Below are positions 55,869 through 64,000 of a stretch of 64,000 bases of DNA, in pieces (the stretch's first letter is position 1; the number at the start of each line of letters is the position of its first letter). Position numbers and translations under genes: made by a program. This DNA comes from an uncultured Lachnospiraceae bacterium (GTDB lineage Bacteria; Bacillota; Clostridia; Lachnospirales; Lachnospiraceae), in assembly GCA_905235745.1 (NCBI GenBank), contig CAJOMN010000001.1, positions 310,001 to 374,000 on the forward strand, read 5' to 3'. The notes below the pieces were generated by a model. The model had not been told where the DNA came from. It saw only the letters and a list, made by a program, of their open reading frames with translations, and did no database searches.

Positions 55869-57293
55869 ATGAGTTATACATCATTTTATTATTATGTGAT
55901 GATACTCTTACTATTACCCATATACTATCTCGTTCCATTAAAACACAGGTGGATTGTCCTGTTATGCGGCAGTTCGTGTTTTATCTCTCAAATCATGACG
56001 AACAGATTCCAGATCATGATTTTCGTATCCTCCGTTTTATTTGGATACCTGTTTGGTATTCTCCTTCACAAATATAGTAAAATAAGAGCCTCTCTAAAGA
56101 TGGTACTGTTAATCTGTGGCATTACAGCATCTGTTTTACCGCTATTATTCGTAAAGATTTCTGATTATTTTGCTCCTTCAACATATATAAACAGATTATC
56201 CTTTGTCATTCCGGTCGGTCTGTCGTTTTATTCACTGCAACTGATCGCGTACCTTATAGATATTTACGAATGTAGAATAATTCCACAGACAAACCCGTTT
56301 AAATTCGCCCTTTTTATTTCATTCTTCCCACAGATTATTCAGGGCCCCATTCCCAGATATGCCCAACTTTGTGATGATCTATTCAATGGAAATAAATATG
56401 AACCGGATAATATAGTAAAAGGAATACAACTCATCATTTGGGGGTTTTTTCTTAAATTCATGATAGCTGACAAAACAGCTGTAATTGTTAATGAAGTTTT
56501 TGATAATTACCAGGCATATGCCGGTATATATGTTTGGTTTGCGGCATTTTTGTACAGCATCCAACTTTATACTGATTTTCTTTCATGTACCACTTTAGCG
56601 CAAGGGGTTGCTCAGTTATTTGGAGTTAATGTGACAGATAATTTTAATCATCCCTATTTTTCGAAATCAATCAAGGAATTCTGGCATCGATGGCATATTT
56701 CACTTAGCACATGGCTCCGGGATTACATTTATATTCCCCTTGGTGGAAACAGGCACGGAAAATCCTTTAAATGGCTGAATATATCGATTACATTCTTGTT
56801 AAGCGGTATATGGCACGGCAACGGGTATAGTTTTCTTGTTTGGGGTTTATTACACGCATGTTATCAAATTCTTGAAGATGGTAGACAACTATGCATAAAA
56901 AAGTCTAAATCAGGCTCCTCTGCGTTCCAATTGTCCAAAACCTTTTTGCTTGTAATGTTTGGCTGGATCATTTTCAGAGCTCCAACATTAAAAGCAGCGG
57001 CAGAACTTATAAAAAACATGTTCTCTGTCTTTAACCCCTGGATTCTTTTTGATGGATCTTTATTTAGACTTGGGCTCGATCATAAGGAATTCTTTATTCT
57101 GGTGCTATCCCTTATGATCCTGCTAACCGTAAGCTTCTATCAGGAAAAAGGGATCCGGATCAGAGATTGGATTTTATCTCAAAATATTGCTGTCAGATGG
57201 GGGATAATGCTTTTGGCGATCTGGTCCATTTGGATATTCGGAACTTATGGGTATGGTTTTGACGTTCATAATTTTATATATGGAGGATTCTGA
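55869..57293 (+). CDS. MBOAT-family O-acyltransferase (AlgI/DltB-like)
   Basis: 474 aa, about ten to twelve helices. MBOAT signatures: FISFFPQIIQGPIPRYAQL, YTDFLSCTTLAQGVAQLFG, FWHRWHISLSTWLRDYIYIPLGG and the catalytic histidine in SGIWHGNGYSFLVWG. It moves an acyl group (usually acetyl) through the membrane to a surface polymer with an SGNH partner, the next gene. AAGGAG precedes the ATG. Confidence 0.9.
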   Translation: MSYTSFYYYVMILLLLPIYYLVPLKHRWIVLLCGSSCFISQIMTNRFQIMIFVSSVLFGYLFGILLHKYSKIRASLKMVLLICGITASVLPLLFVKISDYFAPSTYINRLSFVIPVGLSFYSLQLIAYLIDIYECRIIPQTNPFKFALFISFFPQIIQGPIPRYAQLCDDLFNGNKYEPDNIVKGIQLIIWGFFLKFMIADKTAVIVNEVFDNYQAYAGIYVWFAAFLYSIQLYTDFLSCTTLAQGVAQLFGVNVTDNFNHPYFSKSIKEFWHRWHISLSTWLRDYIYIPLGGNRHGKSFKWLNISITFLLSGIWHGNGYSFLVWGLLHACYQILEDGRQLCIKKSKSGSSAFQLSKTFLLVMFGWIIFRAPTLKAAAELIKNMFSVFNPWILFDGSLFRLGLDHKEFFILVLSLMILLTVSFYQEKGIRIRDWILSQNIAVRWGIMLLAIWSIWIFGTYGYGFDVHNFIYGGF

Positions 57294-57298
57294 ATCCG

Positions 57299-58777
57299 AT
57301 GAAACGCTTTGAAAATCCCGCCAAATTCATATCATTTTCATTGATTCTGATCATTTCGCTTATCGAGATCAATAAGATTCTGGAACCAAAATTTATTCTG
57401 CAAAACAGCGAATGGCCAACAACCTCTTCATATAACCAGTTCTATAAGATGAATAGAGAAAGTATAGACGTTATTTTTCTGGGATCAAGCGTTGCGGCAA
57501 GCGCCTTTATACCGCAGGAAATATACAATGATTTTGGGATAACCAGTTATAATCTTGCAAGCGAGCAGCAAAGCATTTTCCTCAGTTACTACTGGCTTAA
57601 GGAGGCTCTTCGATATCAGAATCCCAAGATAGTTATTCTTGATGCCAGATTTGTCAGTAAACTTCACCCCGAATCTCCAATAAACACAACAGAAGGGTTG
57701 ACTAGAAAATGCCTTGATCCAATGAAGTGGTCCGGTGTAAAGAGAGAGGCCGTTCATAAATTGTGTGAATTGGATACGACACAATCCGAACTAAGTTATT
57801 ATTTAACCAATATCAGATTTCACACCAGATGGTCCGACCTTAAGGAATGCGATTTTAACAAAAAAATGAGCGAATCCTCTTATGATATGCGTGGATACGT
57901 ACCAATCACTTCAGACGGGCCTGAGACATATATTACATATGAGCAAGAAGATACGGAGATTCGAGCCGAGTTCCACCCTCTAATGATGGAATATCTTGAT
58001 AAAACAGTTAATCTATGCAAGCAGAATAATATCCACCTTATCCTCGTTGACCTTCCCGGCAATAATATGATGAATGACGGTGTCAACAATTCATTGACAG
58101 AGTATGCAAGTGACAAGGGAATTGACTATTATAACCTGTGCAAAACAGAATACTATAACAGAATCGGTGCAGTATTGCCCCATGAAAACATCATAATTCA
58201 CGAAAACGTGTGGGGTGCGATTAAGCTCAGTAAATTCATCGGAGATATGCTGTTGAATGATTATGGGTTGGAACCGGTAATGGATGAACAATATGAAACT
58301 ACCAAACCAAATTACGAACATACAATCAATAATGCTAATCTCGTTCGGATCACCGATCCTGTTGAGTATTTACAGAATTTAAAAGATCAAAACTATGCTG
58401 TGTTTATCGTTGCCCATGGCGATAGTTCGAGAGTATTGGCACATGCACCAATAACAAATGCAATGATCGACCTCGGTCTGCAATGTTCTTTCGTCAATAA
58501 TCCCAAATGTTCGTATGTAGCAGTAATTAATGGTGAGGGCATTGAATATGAAGAAGTTTCTGAAGAACCGATCAAATACACGGGATGTATTAAAAAACCG
58601 CGATTATTATTTGAATTGGAAAGCGACGGATCGTCTTCAAAAGCTTCAAGTTCTGTTATTATTGGCGGAGAGCAAAGCAGTAAGATGAACCAAGGGCTGA
58701 ATATTGTAGTATATGATAAGGCTACATATAGAATTATAGACAGTGTCACATTTAACACTGATCATATTATAAGATAG
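57299..58777 (+). CDS. SGNH/DltD-AlgJ-like partner of MBOAT
   Basis: 492 aa. One N-terminal helix (about 10-25) and an extracytoplasmic SGNH domain. The nucleophile serine is in VIFLGSSVAASAF (about residue 62). The catalytic histidine appears in IIHENVWGA (about 300). In the paralogue at 59477 an Asp precedes this His by six residues; here that position is His next to Glu, so the triad may be altered. A C-terminal domain of about 150 residues (from about 345) is of unknown role. GGAGG lies 12 nt upstream. Confidence 0.74.
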   Translation: MKRFENPAKFISFSLILIISLIEINKILEPKFILQNSEWPTTSSYNQFYKMNRESIDVIFLGSSVAASAFIPQEIYNDFGITSYNLASEQQSIFLSYYWLKEALRYQNPKIVILDARFVSKLHPESPINTTEGLTRKCLDPMKWSGVKREAVHKLCELDTTQSELSYYLTNIRFHTRWSDLKECDFNKKMSESSYDMRGYVPITSDGPETYITYEQEDTEIRAEFHPLMMEYLDKTVNLCKQNNIHLILVDLPGNNMMNDGVNNSLTEYASDKGIDYYNLCKTEYYNRIGAVLPHENIIIHENVWGAIKLSKFIGDMLLNDYGLEPVMDEQYETTKPNYEHTINNANLVRITDPVEYLQNLKDQNYAVFIVAHGDSSRVLAHAPITNAMIDLGLQCSFVNNPKCSYVAVINGEGIEYEEVSEEPIKYTGCIKKPRLLFELESDGSSSKASSSVIIGGEQSSKMNQGLNIVVYDKATYRIIDSVTFNTDHIIR

Positions 58778-59462
58778 ATATACTACTTTCGTGCCTTTTT
58801 TGAGCAACTCCCCATAAATTAGGGAACGACCCCAAAGGCATTCTCTGAAACACAAATAAAACCACGCCCGCAAATGCCCCGATCTTCTTCCTTAATTTAT
58901 TTCTGTTATGTACTGAGTCAAGAGTGTTTTTTTCTATCTTAATGTTAATAAATCCAGCATTATCAAGTAAACGGCGTAATTGTCCCGGAGTCTGCAGACT
59001 GCAATGATACTTCTTCCACTTGGTAAGAGATTTGGTATTTATCGTCTCATAAATAGGATTGATCCTTCCGTTTGGAGTTTGAAAAATAAGCATACCTCCC
59101 GGTTTAAGAATCCGATAAACATCATTTTTCAAGTAATCCTCCACATCCGGGATATGCTCTATCACATCAAACATAGTAACAATGTCATAGCTGCGATCCT
59201 CAATATTCCTGAGATTGTCCCCCACAACGAACAAATGATCCGCTATTTCACTGTAGTTTTCCTTTCCGGTATTAATTGTATCATCCCTTATATCTGCGCC
59301 ATCCATATATACGTGAAGGTTTTTAAATACCATGTGTGGAAGAGTACCAAAATTAGTTCCTATATCCAGCATACTGACATCAGATGTATTTATATTCCAA
59401 ACCTTCAACTGCTCAACAAGATAATCATAACTTAATTCAATGTTTCCACTTTCAAAGATCAT
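58767..59462 (-). CDS. SAM-dependent methyltransferase
   Basis: About 231 aa class I methyltransferase: MLDIGTNFGTLPHMVF (SAM-binding motif I), YDIVTMFDVIEHIPD (motif II region), LKPGGMLIFQTPN and a UbiG-like C-terminal part. It probably methylates a sugar or the chain end of the glycan. ATG 59462 has AGGGGA 7 nt upstream and is chosen over 59480. The 3' end overlaps the convergent SGNH gene by 11 bp. Confidence 0.82.
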   Translation of the reverse strand: MIFESGNIELSYDYLVEQLKVWNINTSDVSMLDIGTNFGTLPHMVFKNLHVYMDGADIRDDTINTGKENYSEIADHLFVVGDNLRNIEDRSYDIVTMFDVIEHIPDVEDYLKNDVYRILKPGGMLIFQTPNGRINPIYETINTKSLTKWKKYHCSLQTPGQLRRLLDNAGFINIKIEKNTLDSVHNRNKLRKKIGAFAGVVLFVFQRMPLGSFPNLWGVAQKRHESSISIL

Positions 59463-59476
59463 TGTCTGTCCCCTGA

Positions 59477-60928
59477 TCATTCCTCTGTTAATCCGAATTC
59501 TTTCAGATCAACAACATTTCCGTCATTCATAACAATTATCTGAATTCCAAGTATATCATCGCTACTGTAATCCGTTATCTTTTCATTGTCAATCAGTATT
59601 TCTATGTCATTCTGACCTTTGTCAACCAAGCAGATGTCTCCGAGAGGGGTTGAGTGCACGGAATTGATACAATCCCTCATGTCATACGTTACCGAATCGC
59701 TCTCAGGTATATTCAAAACTATCATGTTATTGTCTTGAACATCCGATCCGTTAATACCAAGATTTTCGAATAAATCTATCGTTTTATCCGTCATAAAGTC
59801 ATTTGTATCATTTATCATGAATATCACACTATAATCCTGTGCATACATCATCATAAGGTATATATCTATATTGTCGCACTCACTCATCATCCTGATCTTA
59901 CTTTCCGAATACATTGTAGAGTCATCATACCACTTTTTGTAGTCACTATCCTTCCTGTGATCTTGGAGAGAGTACTTTTCAGAAAGATAATTTCCTAGAT
60001 AATCCGTTAATTTTTGTGCACCCGAAAAGTTAACATGCGTATTAGTTCCTGTATCCCGCAAATCTGTGTCATAATCAAGTATATCTGTCTGTGTAAAATC
60101 TATGTAAGGAATATTTTTCTTTTCAATAATATCGTATACGGAATCGGCAAATGCCTTCGATTCATCACTGCAGTCAATCCCTGTATTTATCAATAACAAT
60201 TCGATGTCATTATCTTCGCACAAAGAAATTATTCTATCTAAATAGTTCAAGGAAGTACTATCATTTTCATCAATTCTATAATCATTATCGTATTGATGCT
60301 CTATACGCTTAGTTACTCCTCGAAGCAGTGATGCTCCTTTCCATGTCCTTGATTGTTTGATACGGTCTCTTTTTGTTACGAAATCATGCTCTGTCAGTTC
60401 ATCCCATCTTGAATGATATGCTCCCAGGCTAAATATTAATTCTCCTCTCTTGTTATATACCGTATTCCCCTTGCCATCAGTGAGGCTTTCATCAGAAAAC
60501 AGTTCCTCTATCATCCTGTACTTATTGATGCTCAGTGGAATGGCATCCACAGAATAGTGAACCTGACCCCATGATGATGCAAATACTCTTCCCGGCCAAT
60601 TATTGTATATATCCATAACAACAACCTTGGGCTTGTGATAATCAAGCGCATTAACAAGAATCCAATATGAAACGGGGATTGTATTACCATCTCCCGCTAT
60701 ATTATATGATGTGATCCCATATTTTTGCCATAATTCCATTGGGAGAAAAGCGTACCTTACATGACTGGATCCCACAAAAAAAACGTCGTATTCATCTTCT
60801 TCCTCGTAAAAAGAAGCGTACCGCCTGCTACTTTCCTTATCTTCCAGTAAATACGTTATGCCTACCACGCTTACCGATAATGTGACCAGCATCACAATGA
60901 CATATAATACCTTTTTCATTTGATACAA
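59477..60928 (-). CDS. SGNH/DltD-AlgJ-like partner of MBOAT, second copy
   Basis: About 483 aa. One N-terminal helix and an extracytoplasmic SGNH domain with YDVFFVGSSHVRYAF (nucleophile serine) and DTGTNTHVNFSGAQ (Asp and His in the usual order). The C-terminal region from about residue 345 is related to that of the copy at 57299. The start is uncertain: the frame is open from GTG 60937, but AAAGG fits TTG 60928 best. It lies 3-13 nt from the upstream MBOAT gene. Confidence 0.76.
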   Translation of the reverse strand: MYQMKKVLYVIVMLVTLSVSVVGITYLLEDKESSRRYASFYEEEDEYDVFFVGSSHVRYAFLPMELWQKYGITSYNIAGDGNTIPVSYWILVNALDYHKPKVVVMDIYNNWPGRVFASSWGQVHYSVDAIPLSINKYRMIEELFSDESLTDGKGNTVYNKRGELIFSLGAYHSRWDELTEHDFVTKRDRIKQSRTWKGASLLRGVTKRIEHQYDNDYRIDENDSTSLNYLDRIISLCEDNDIELLLINTGIDCSDESKAFADSVYDIIEKKNIPYIDFTQTDILDYDTDLRDTGTNTHVNFSGAQKLTDYLGNYLSEKYSLQDHRKDSDYKKWYDDSTMYSESKIRMMSECDNIDIYLMMMYAQDYSVIFMINDTNDFMTDKTIDLFENLGINGSDVQDNNMIVLNIPESDSVTYDMRDCINSVHSTPLGDICLVDKGQNDIEILIDNEKITDYSSDDILGIQIIVMNDGNVVDLKEFGLTEE

Positions 60929-60940
60929 ACAGTTCACCTT

Positions 60941-62407
60941 TCAGAATTGAAAATAAATAAAACTTTCAGTATTATATACAGAGCCCCACATTCCCCATAT
61001 AAGTATTATGAGAATAATCATATCAATCATTATTACCCTTATGGGAAACGCCTGTTTAACAAGGATGTCCCTAATACGAATTTCTTTTGCCTTACATAAA
61101 TCAGCAATAAACAGTACAAAAACCGCCATTATCAACACATGAAAATTACCGGCTGACAAACCGCAATTATATAAAGATCCATCTACCAGGACCCAAGGGT
61201 TGTGGGTGAAGAACATGGACTTTATAATATTTATTGCCTCCAGCGTATAGTTTGCCCTAAAAAAAACCCACGAAAAATCAACAAGTATAAAAGTAAGCAA
61301 AACCCTAATCAATTTAATACCCAAACTATTAGAATCAACTCTGAAATAATATACTATATATTTCTTAAATGGGGTCAAAAGCTCTCCAATAATCTGATAT
61401 ATAGCATTTATAACACCCCATATGACAAATGTTACAGATGCTCCATGCCACAATCCACTCACAAGAAAAACTATAAATACATTTATATATTTTCTGACCT
61501 TGCCCTTTCTGCTGCCTCCCAACGGAATATACAAATAATCCCTGAACCAGCCCGTCAGTGAAATATGCCATTTTCTCCAAAAATCAGCCACTGACAAGGA
61601 TAAATATGGCGAGTCAAAATTCTCCATCAGCTCAACGCCCAGTATTTTGGCTGCTCCTATGGCAATGGCGGAATAGCCAGCAAAATCACAATAAATCTGA
61701 AAGCCAAATAATACTGTCGCAACTACAATATAATAACCGGGATAATTCACATAGTCCCCATACACGCAGTCAACATAAACCGCTGCTCTATCAGCTATCA
61801 CAAGCTTTAAAAAGTAGCCCCAGAGCATAATTAAGAATCCATCTCGAGCCTTCTCATAATCAAATCTCTTTTCGCAGTTCAATTGAGGGAGTAGGTTTTT
61901 CGATCGTTCAATAGGACCGGCAACAAGTTGCGGAAAGAAAGAAACAAATAGGGCGTATTTAATAAAATTATTTTCCGGTTCAATATCTCCCCGATAAACA
62001 TCCACAGTATAGCCCAAAGCCTGGAATGTGTAAAATGAAATACCGACCGGAAGCAGTATATCCATCTGCGGAATCCTTATCGGAACACCTATGAAACCAA
62101 AAATTGTATCAATGATATAAATAAAGTAATTAGAATACTTAAAGTAAACAAGTATAAGAAGATTAGTAATCAAACTGAAAATAAGAATTATGTTTCTGTA
62201 TTTTCGAAATCTCCGAATTGCAATTCCGGTGAAAAAAGTGATGATTGTACTTGCTAAAATAAGAAGCGAATACTTGATATTCCAGCACATATAAAAGTAA
62301 TAGGATGACATCAACAGCCAAAATACCTTTAACTTCGCCGGTATGATATAGTAGATTATGACAACTATTGGAAAGAAGATTAAAAAATCTATTGAATTGA
62401 AGAGCAT
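60941..62407 (-). CDS. MBOAT-family O-acyltransferase, second copy
   Basis: 488 aa, about eleven helices. MBOAT motifs FVSFFPQLVAGPIERSKNLLPQ, YCDFAGYSAIAIGAAKILG, FWRKWHISLTGWFRDYLYIPLGG and SGLWHGASVTFVIWG with the catalytic His. It is closer to the standard AlgI group than the copy at 55869. AAGGA precedes the ATG. It pairs with the SGNH gene downstream. Confidence 0.92.
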   Translation of the reverse strand: MLFNSIDFLIFFPIVVIIYYIIPAKLKVFWLLMSSYYFYMCWNIKYSLLILASTIITFFTGIAIRRFRKYRNIILIFSLITNLLILVYFKYSNYFIYIIDTIFGFIGVPIRIPQMDILLPVGISFYTFQALGYTVDVYRGDIEPENNFIKYALFVSFFPQLVAGPIERSKNLLPQLNCEKRFDYEKARDGFLIMLWGYFLKLVIADRAAVYVDCVYGDYVNYPGYYIVVATVLFGFQIYCDFAGYSAIAIGAAKILGVELMENFDSPYLSLSVADFWRKWHISLTGWFRDYLYIPLGGSRKGKVRKYINVFIVFLVSGLWHGASVTFVIWGVINAIYQIIGELLTPFKKYIVYYFRVDSNSLGIKLIRVLLTFILVDFSWVFFRANYTLEAINIIKSMFFTHNPWVLVDGSLYNCGLSAGNFHVLIMAVFVLFIADLCKAKEIRIRDILVKQAFPIRVIMIDMIILIILIWGMWGSVYNTESFIYFQF

Positions 62408-62441
62408 AAGGTAAATCCTTTAATAATAGTTTTTAATATTA

Positions 62442-63428
62442 CTATCTAAATGACTTATAATTCATACCTAAAACCCCAAAAATGCGTCTACTCACAACCT
62501 TTACCTTATCATATCCATACTCTAAAACAGCCGAAGCAATTATTATAACAATCATTGGCACAATAATCGATACTATTTGAGTTGTTTGCATCTTATTAAT
62601 AATAATATATCCAATATTTTGATGGATTAAAAATAACATATATGAAATATTACCCACGGCTACAATGGGTGTGAATTCTAAAAGTGTTACTTTATTGTTC
62701 ACACACAGCAAAACAAGAACTACACAAATAATCAATACTAAAACATACTCATATCCTGAAGTAAAATAATAATACAGTCCACAAATCACCAAAGTGGTGA
62801 TGTTTACCACATTAATATTATTCAATAACATTCCAACAATTATGATTGGCGTATTAGTATCAAATACAAACCCTTGAAGAATTGTTGCCACAGCATTAAT
62901 ATGCTCATTGACTAAAACTCCGCTACTTCCTGTAACAAATCTTACTACTCTCAATATTGCCACGCATACTACCCATATGAGATATATCCAATTCTTCTTA
63001 TACTCAGAAACACTATATATAGCAGCGCATAAAACAGTAGCGGTTAAAACCGGTTTTAAAAACCAATGGGCACCATCAACATATGGTGTTCCAATAAAAG
63101 CATTAATAAACGGAATGCAAAGAAGATACTCTGTAAATGTTACTGTTCTATTTTGAAGTTCAAAAAAACGAGTAATAATAAATATCATAGTTATTGAAAT
63201 AAAATATCTGGGATACAAAGAATCGAATCTTCTCCGTAGCAGCTCACCCCTCCCATGATACGTCGTATTATTCAAATAATATCCTGATATAAGAAAAAAA
63301 TTTGCAACTCCAAATGAACAAAGAAAATCAAAGTATGAATAACCTAAAAAACGCGAGTAATGAAACAACATTATGAATAGGATAGAAATACCTCGCAATC
63401 CTTGTACTTGTTTATTTTTTTGAGTCAT
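62442..63428 (-). CDS. Acyltransferase-3 family membrane protein
   Basis: 328 aa with about ten helices. The N-terminus QVQGLRGISILFIMLFHYSRF followed by FFLISGYYL is characteristic of the acyltransferase-3 (OafA/NodX) family, which O-acetylates surface sugars. It is very AT-rich compared with the left part of the window. It lies 50 bp after rfbG with a weak promoter (TACTAT near the start). Confidence 0.86.
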   Translation of the reverse strand: MTQKNKQVQGLRGISILFIMLFHYSRFLGYSYFDFLCSFGVANFFLISGYYLNNTTYHGRGELLRRRFDSLYPRYFISITMIFIITRFFELQNRTVTFTEYLLCIPFINAFIGTPYVDGAHWFLKPVLTATVLCAAIYSVSEYKKNWIYLIWVVCVAILRVVRFVTGSSGVLVNEHINAVATILQGFVFDTNTPIIIVGMLLNNINVVNITTLVICGLYYYFTSGYEYVLVLIICVVLVLLCVNNKVTLLEFTPIVAVGNISYMLFLIHQNIGYIIINKMQTTQIVSIIVPMIVIIIASAVLEYGYDKVKVVSRRIFGVLGMNYKSFR

Positions 63429-63478
63429 TTACTATAGTATCCTTTTTCCATTATCAGTTTAAAATAAGGCTGCTTATT

Positions 63479-64000
63479 CTATTTGTAATTGAATACGAAT
63501 TCATTTATCTGCCTATCCATCTCATCTAAAAGTATCTTATTATCACCAGATGACATTCTGGCGTCAAGTACCTCTGTAAAACTGATAATCTCCTTAATAC
63601 TCTTCTCTATATGCCACCTTTGCCGCCAGCCCAATACCGTCTGAATTCTGCCGCAATCAAGCGTTACGTAGTTTGACTCAAACGGAGCATTGGGATCTAT
63701 CTTATCGACTCTCTCCATTTTTTTCTCAGGATTTGAATCGTTCCAGGCATTTATAAACATATCCGCAAGATCTCCTGTAGTTACGCAATCTGCCTCAATA
63801 GGACCAACATTATAGCTGCCCACATATCGATCATCTTCGTATTGTGACTTTGCAATCAGCAAATAAGCGAACAGCGGATCAAGTACATATTGATATGGCC
63901 TTACCGATTGTGGATTTCGTAGAACCACCTGCCGCTTACCGCTGTCCGATAAAGCTATCCGAACGCAATCAGGTATTATCCTGTTAGCAGCAAAATCGCC
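63479..64000 (-). CDS. rfbG: CDP-glucose 4,6-dehydratase, C-terminal part (runs off the window)
   Basis: At least 174 codons; the frame is open to the last base of the window, so the 5' half lies outside. The translation begins GDFAANRIIPDCVRIAL and continues RNPQSVRPYQYVLDPLFAYL, SYNVGPIEADC and LGWRQRWHIEKS, which are signatures of RfbG. It makes CDP-4-keto-6-deoxyglucose, the substrate of RfbH. It is 18 kb from rfbF and rfbH. Confidence 0.9.
   Translation of the reverse strand, partial: GDFAANRIIPDCVRIALSDSGKRQVVLRNPQSVRPYQYVLDPLFAYLLIAKSQYEDDRYVGSYNVGPIEADCVTTGDLADMFINAWNDSNPEKKMERVDKIDPNAPFESNYVTLDCGRIQTVLGWRQRWHIEKSIKEIISFTEVLDARMSSGDNKILLDEMDRQINEFVFNYK

Noticed and set aside
63479-63928. 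Complete short gene starting at 63928
   Set aside because: The frame stays open to the window edge and the upstream residues (GDFAANRIIPD) match RfbG, so it is the 3' part of a longer gene.

Overview
The window looks like a Lachnospiraceae-type Firmicute (Clostridia) chromosome, inferred from the gene neighbourhood cysE-cysS-mrnC-rlmB-sigH, a separate AICAR transformylase and PurO-type cyclohydrolase, a flavin reductase-rubredoxin fusion, strong AGGAGG-like ribosome binding sites inside operons, and a dense, mostly one-strand (minus) layout. Species level is not resolvable from the sequence alone.

Layout, left to right. 1-130: tRNA-Thr and part of a dispersed repeat. 0.17-9.5 kb: a leftward housekeeping operon (cysE, nadE, ispF, cysS, mrnC, rlmB, sigH) ending in two large polytopic membrane proteins. 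9.5-19.3 kb: a complete 2-aminoethylphosphonate (AEP) pathway (PEP mutase fused to a HxGH nucleotidyltransferase, phosphonopyruvate decarboxylase, AEP transaminase, LicC/PntC-like cytidylyltransferase), with a TagB/TagF-like transferase, a GT-C-like membrane protein and, on the plus strand, an unusual fusion of a YidC/Oxa1-like domain to an alkaline-phosphatase/sulfatase-superfamily domain. 19.3-19.8 kb: tRNA-Met and tRNA-Val with a second repeat copy. 19.8-30.1 kb: a leftward cluster with a GGDEF/EAL protein, IMP cyclohydrolase, AICAR transformylase, a CotH-family kinase, a YfhO-family protein and a CsbB/GtrB-like glycosyltransferase. 30.1-34.5 kb: guaB and membrane proteins. 36.5-39.5 kb: a short plus-strand operon (GT2-GtrA fusion, GtrB-like GT2, ChbG/YdjC-type deacetylase).

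39.5-52.8 kb: a leftward nucleotide-sugar operon giving GDP-mannose, GDP-4-keto-6-deoxymannose and GDP-fucose (manC, gmd, fcl) and CDP-6-deoxyhexoses (rfbF, a reductase/epimerase, rfbH), a second CotH kinase, a membrane protein and an AAA ATPase preceded by a 10-bp-period tandem repeat. 52.9-64 kb: more AT-rich, with a Wzx-like flippase, two MBOAT/SGNH acyltransferase modules, a methyltransferase, an acyltransferase-3 and the 3' part of rfbG, which runs off the window end.

Together the genes make and decorate a cell-surface glycan: activated sugars (GDP-fucose, CDP-deoxyhexose), CMP-activated phosphonate, polyprenyl-phosphate-sugar transfer (GtrB/GtrA/YfhO/GT-C), export (flippase) and acylation (MBOAT/SGNH). 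The most promising undescribed system is the phosphonate pathway coupled to the TagF-like protein and the YidC-phosphatase fusion. Other notable signals are a palindromic element inserted in frame in manC, the repeat array running into the ATPase start codon, and several promoters placed so close to start codons that the mRNAs should be leaderless.
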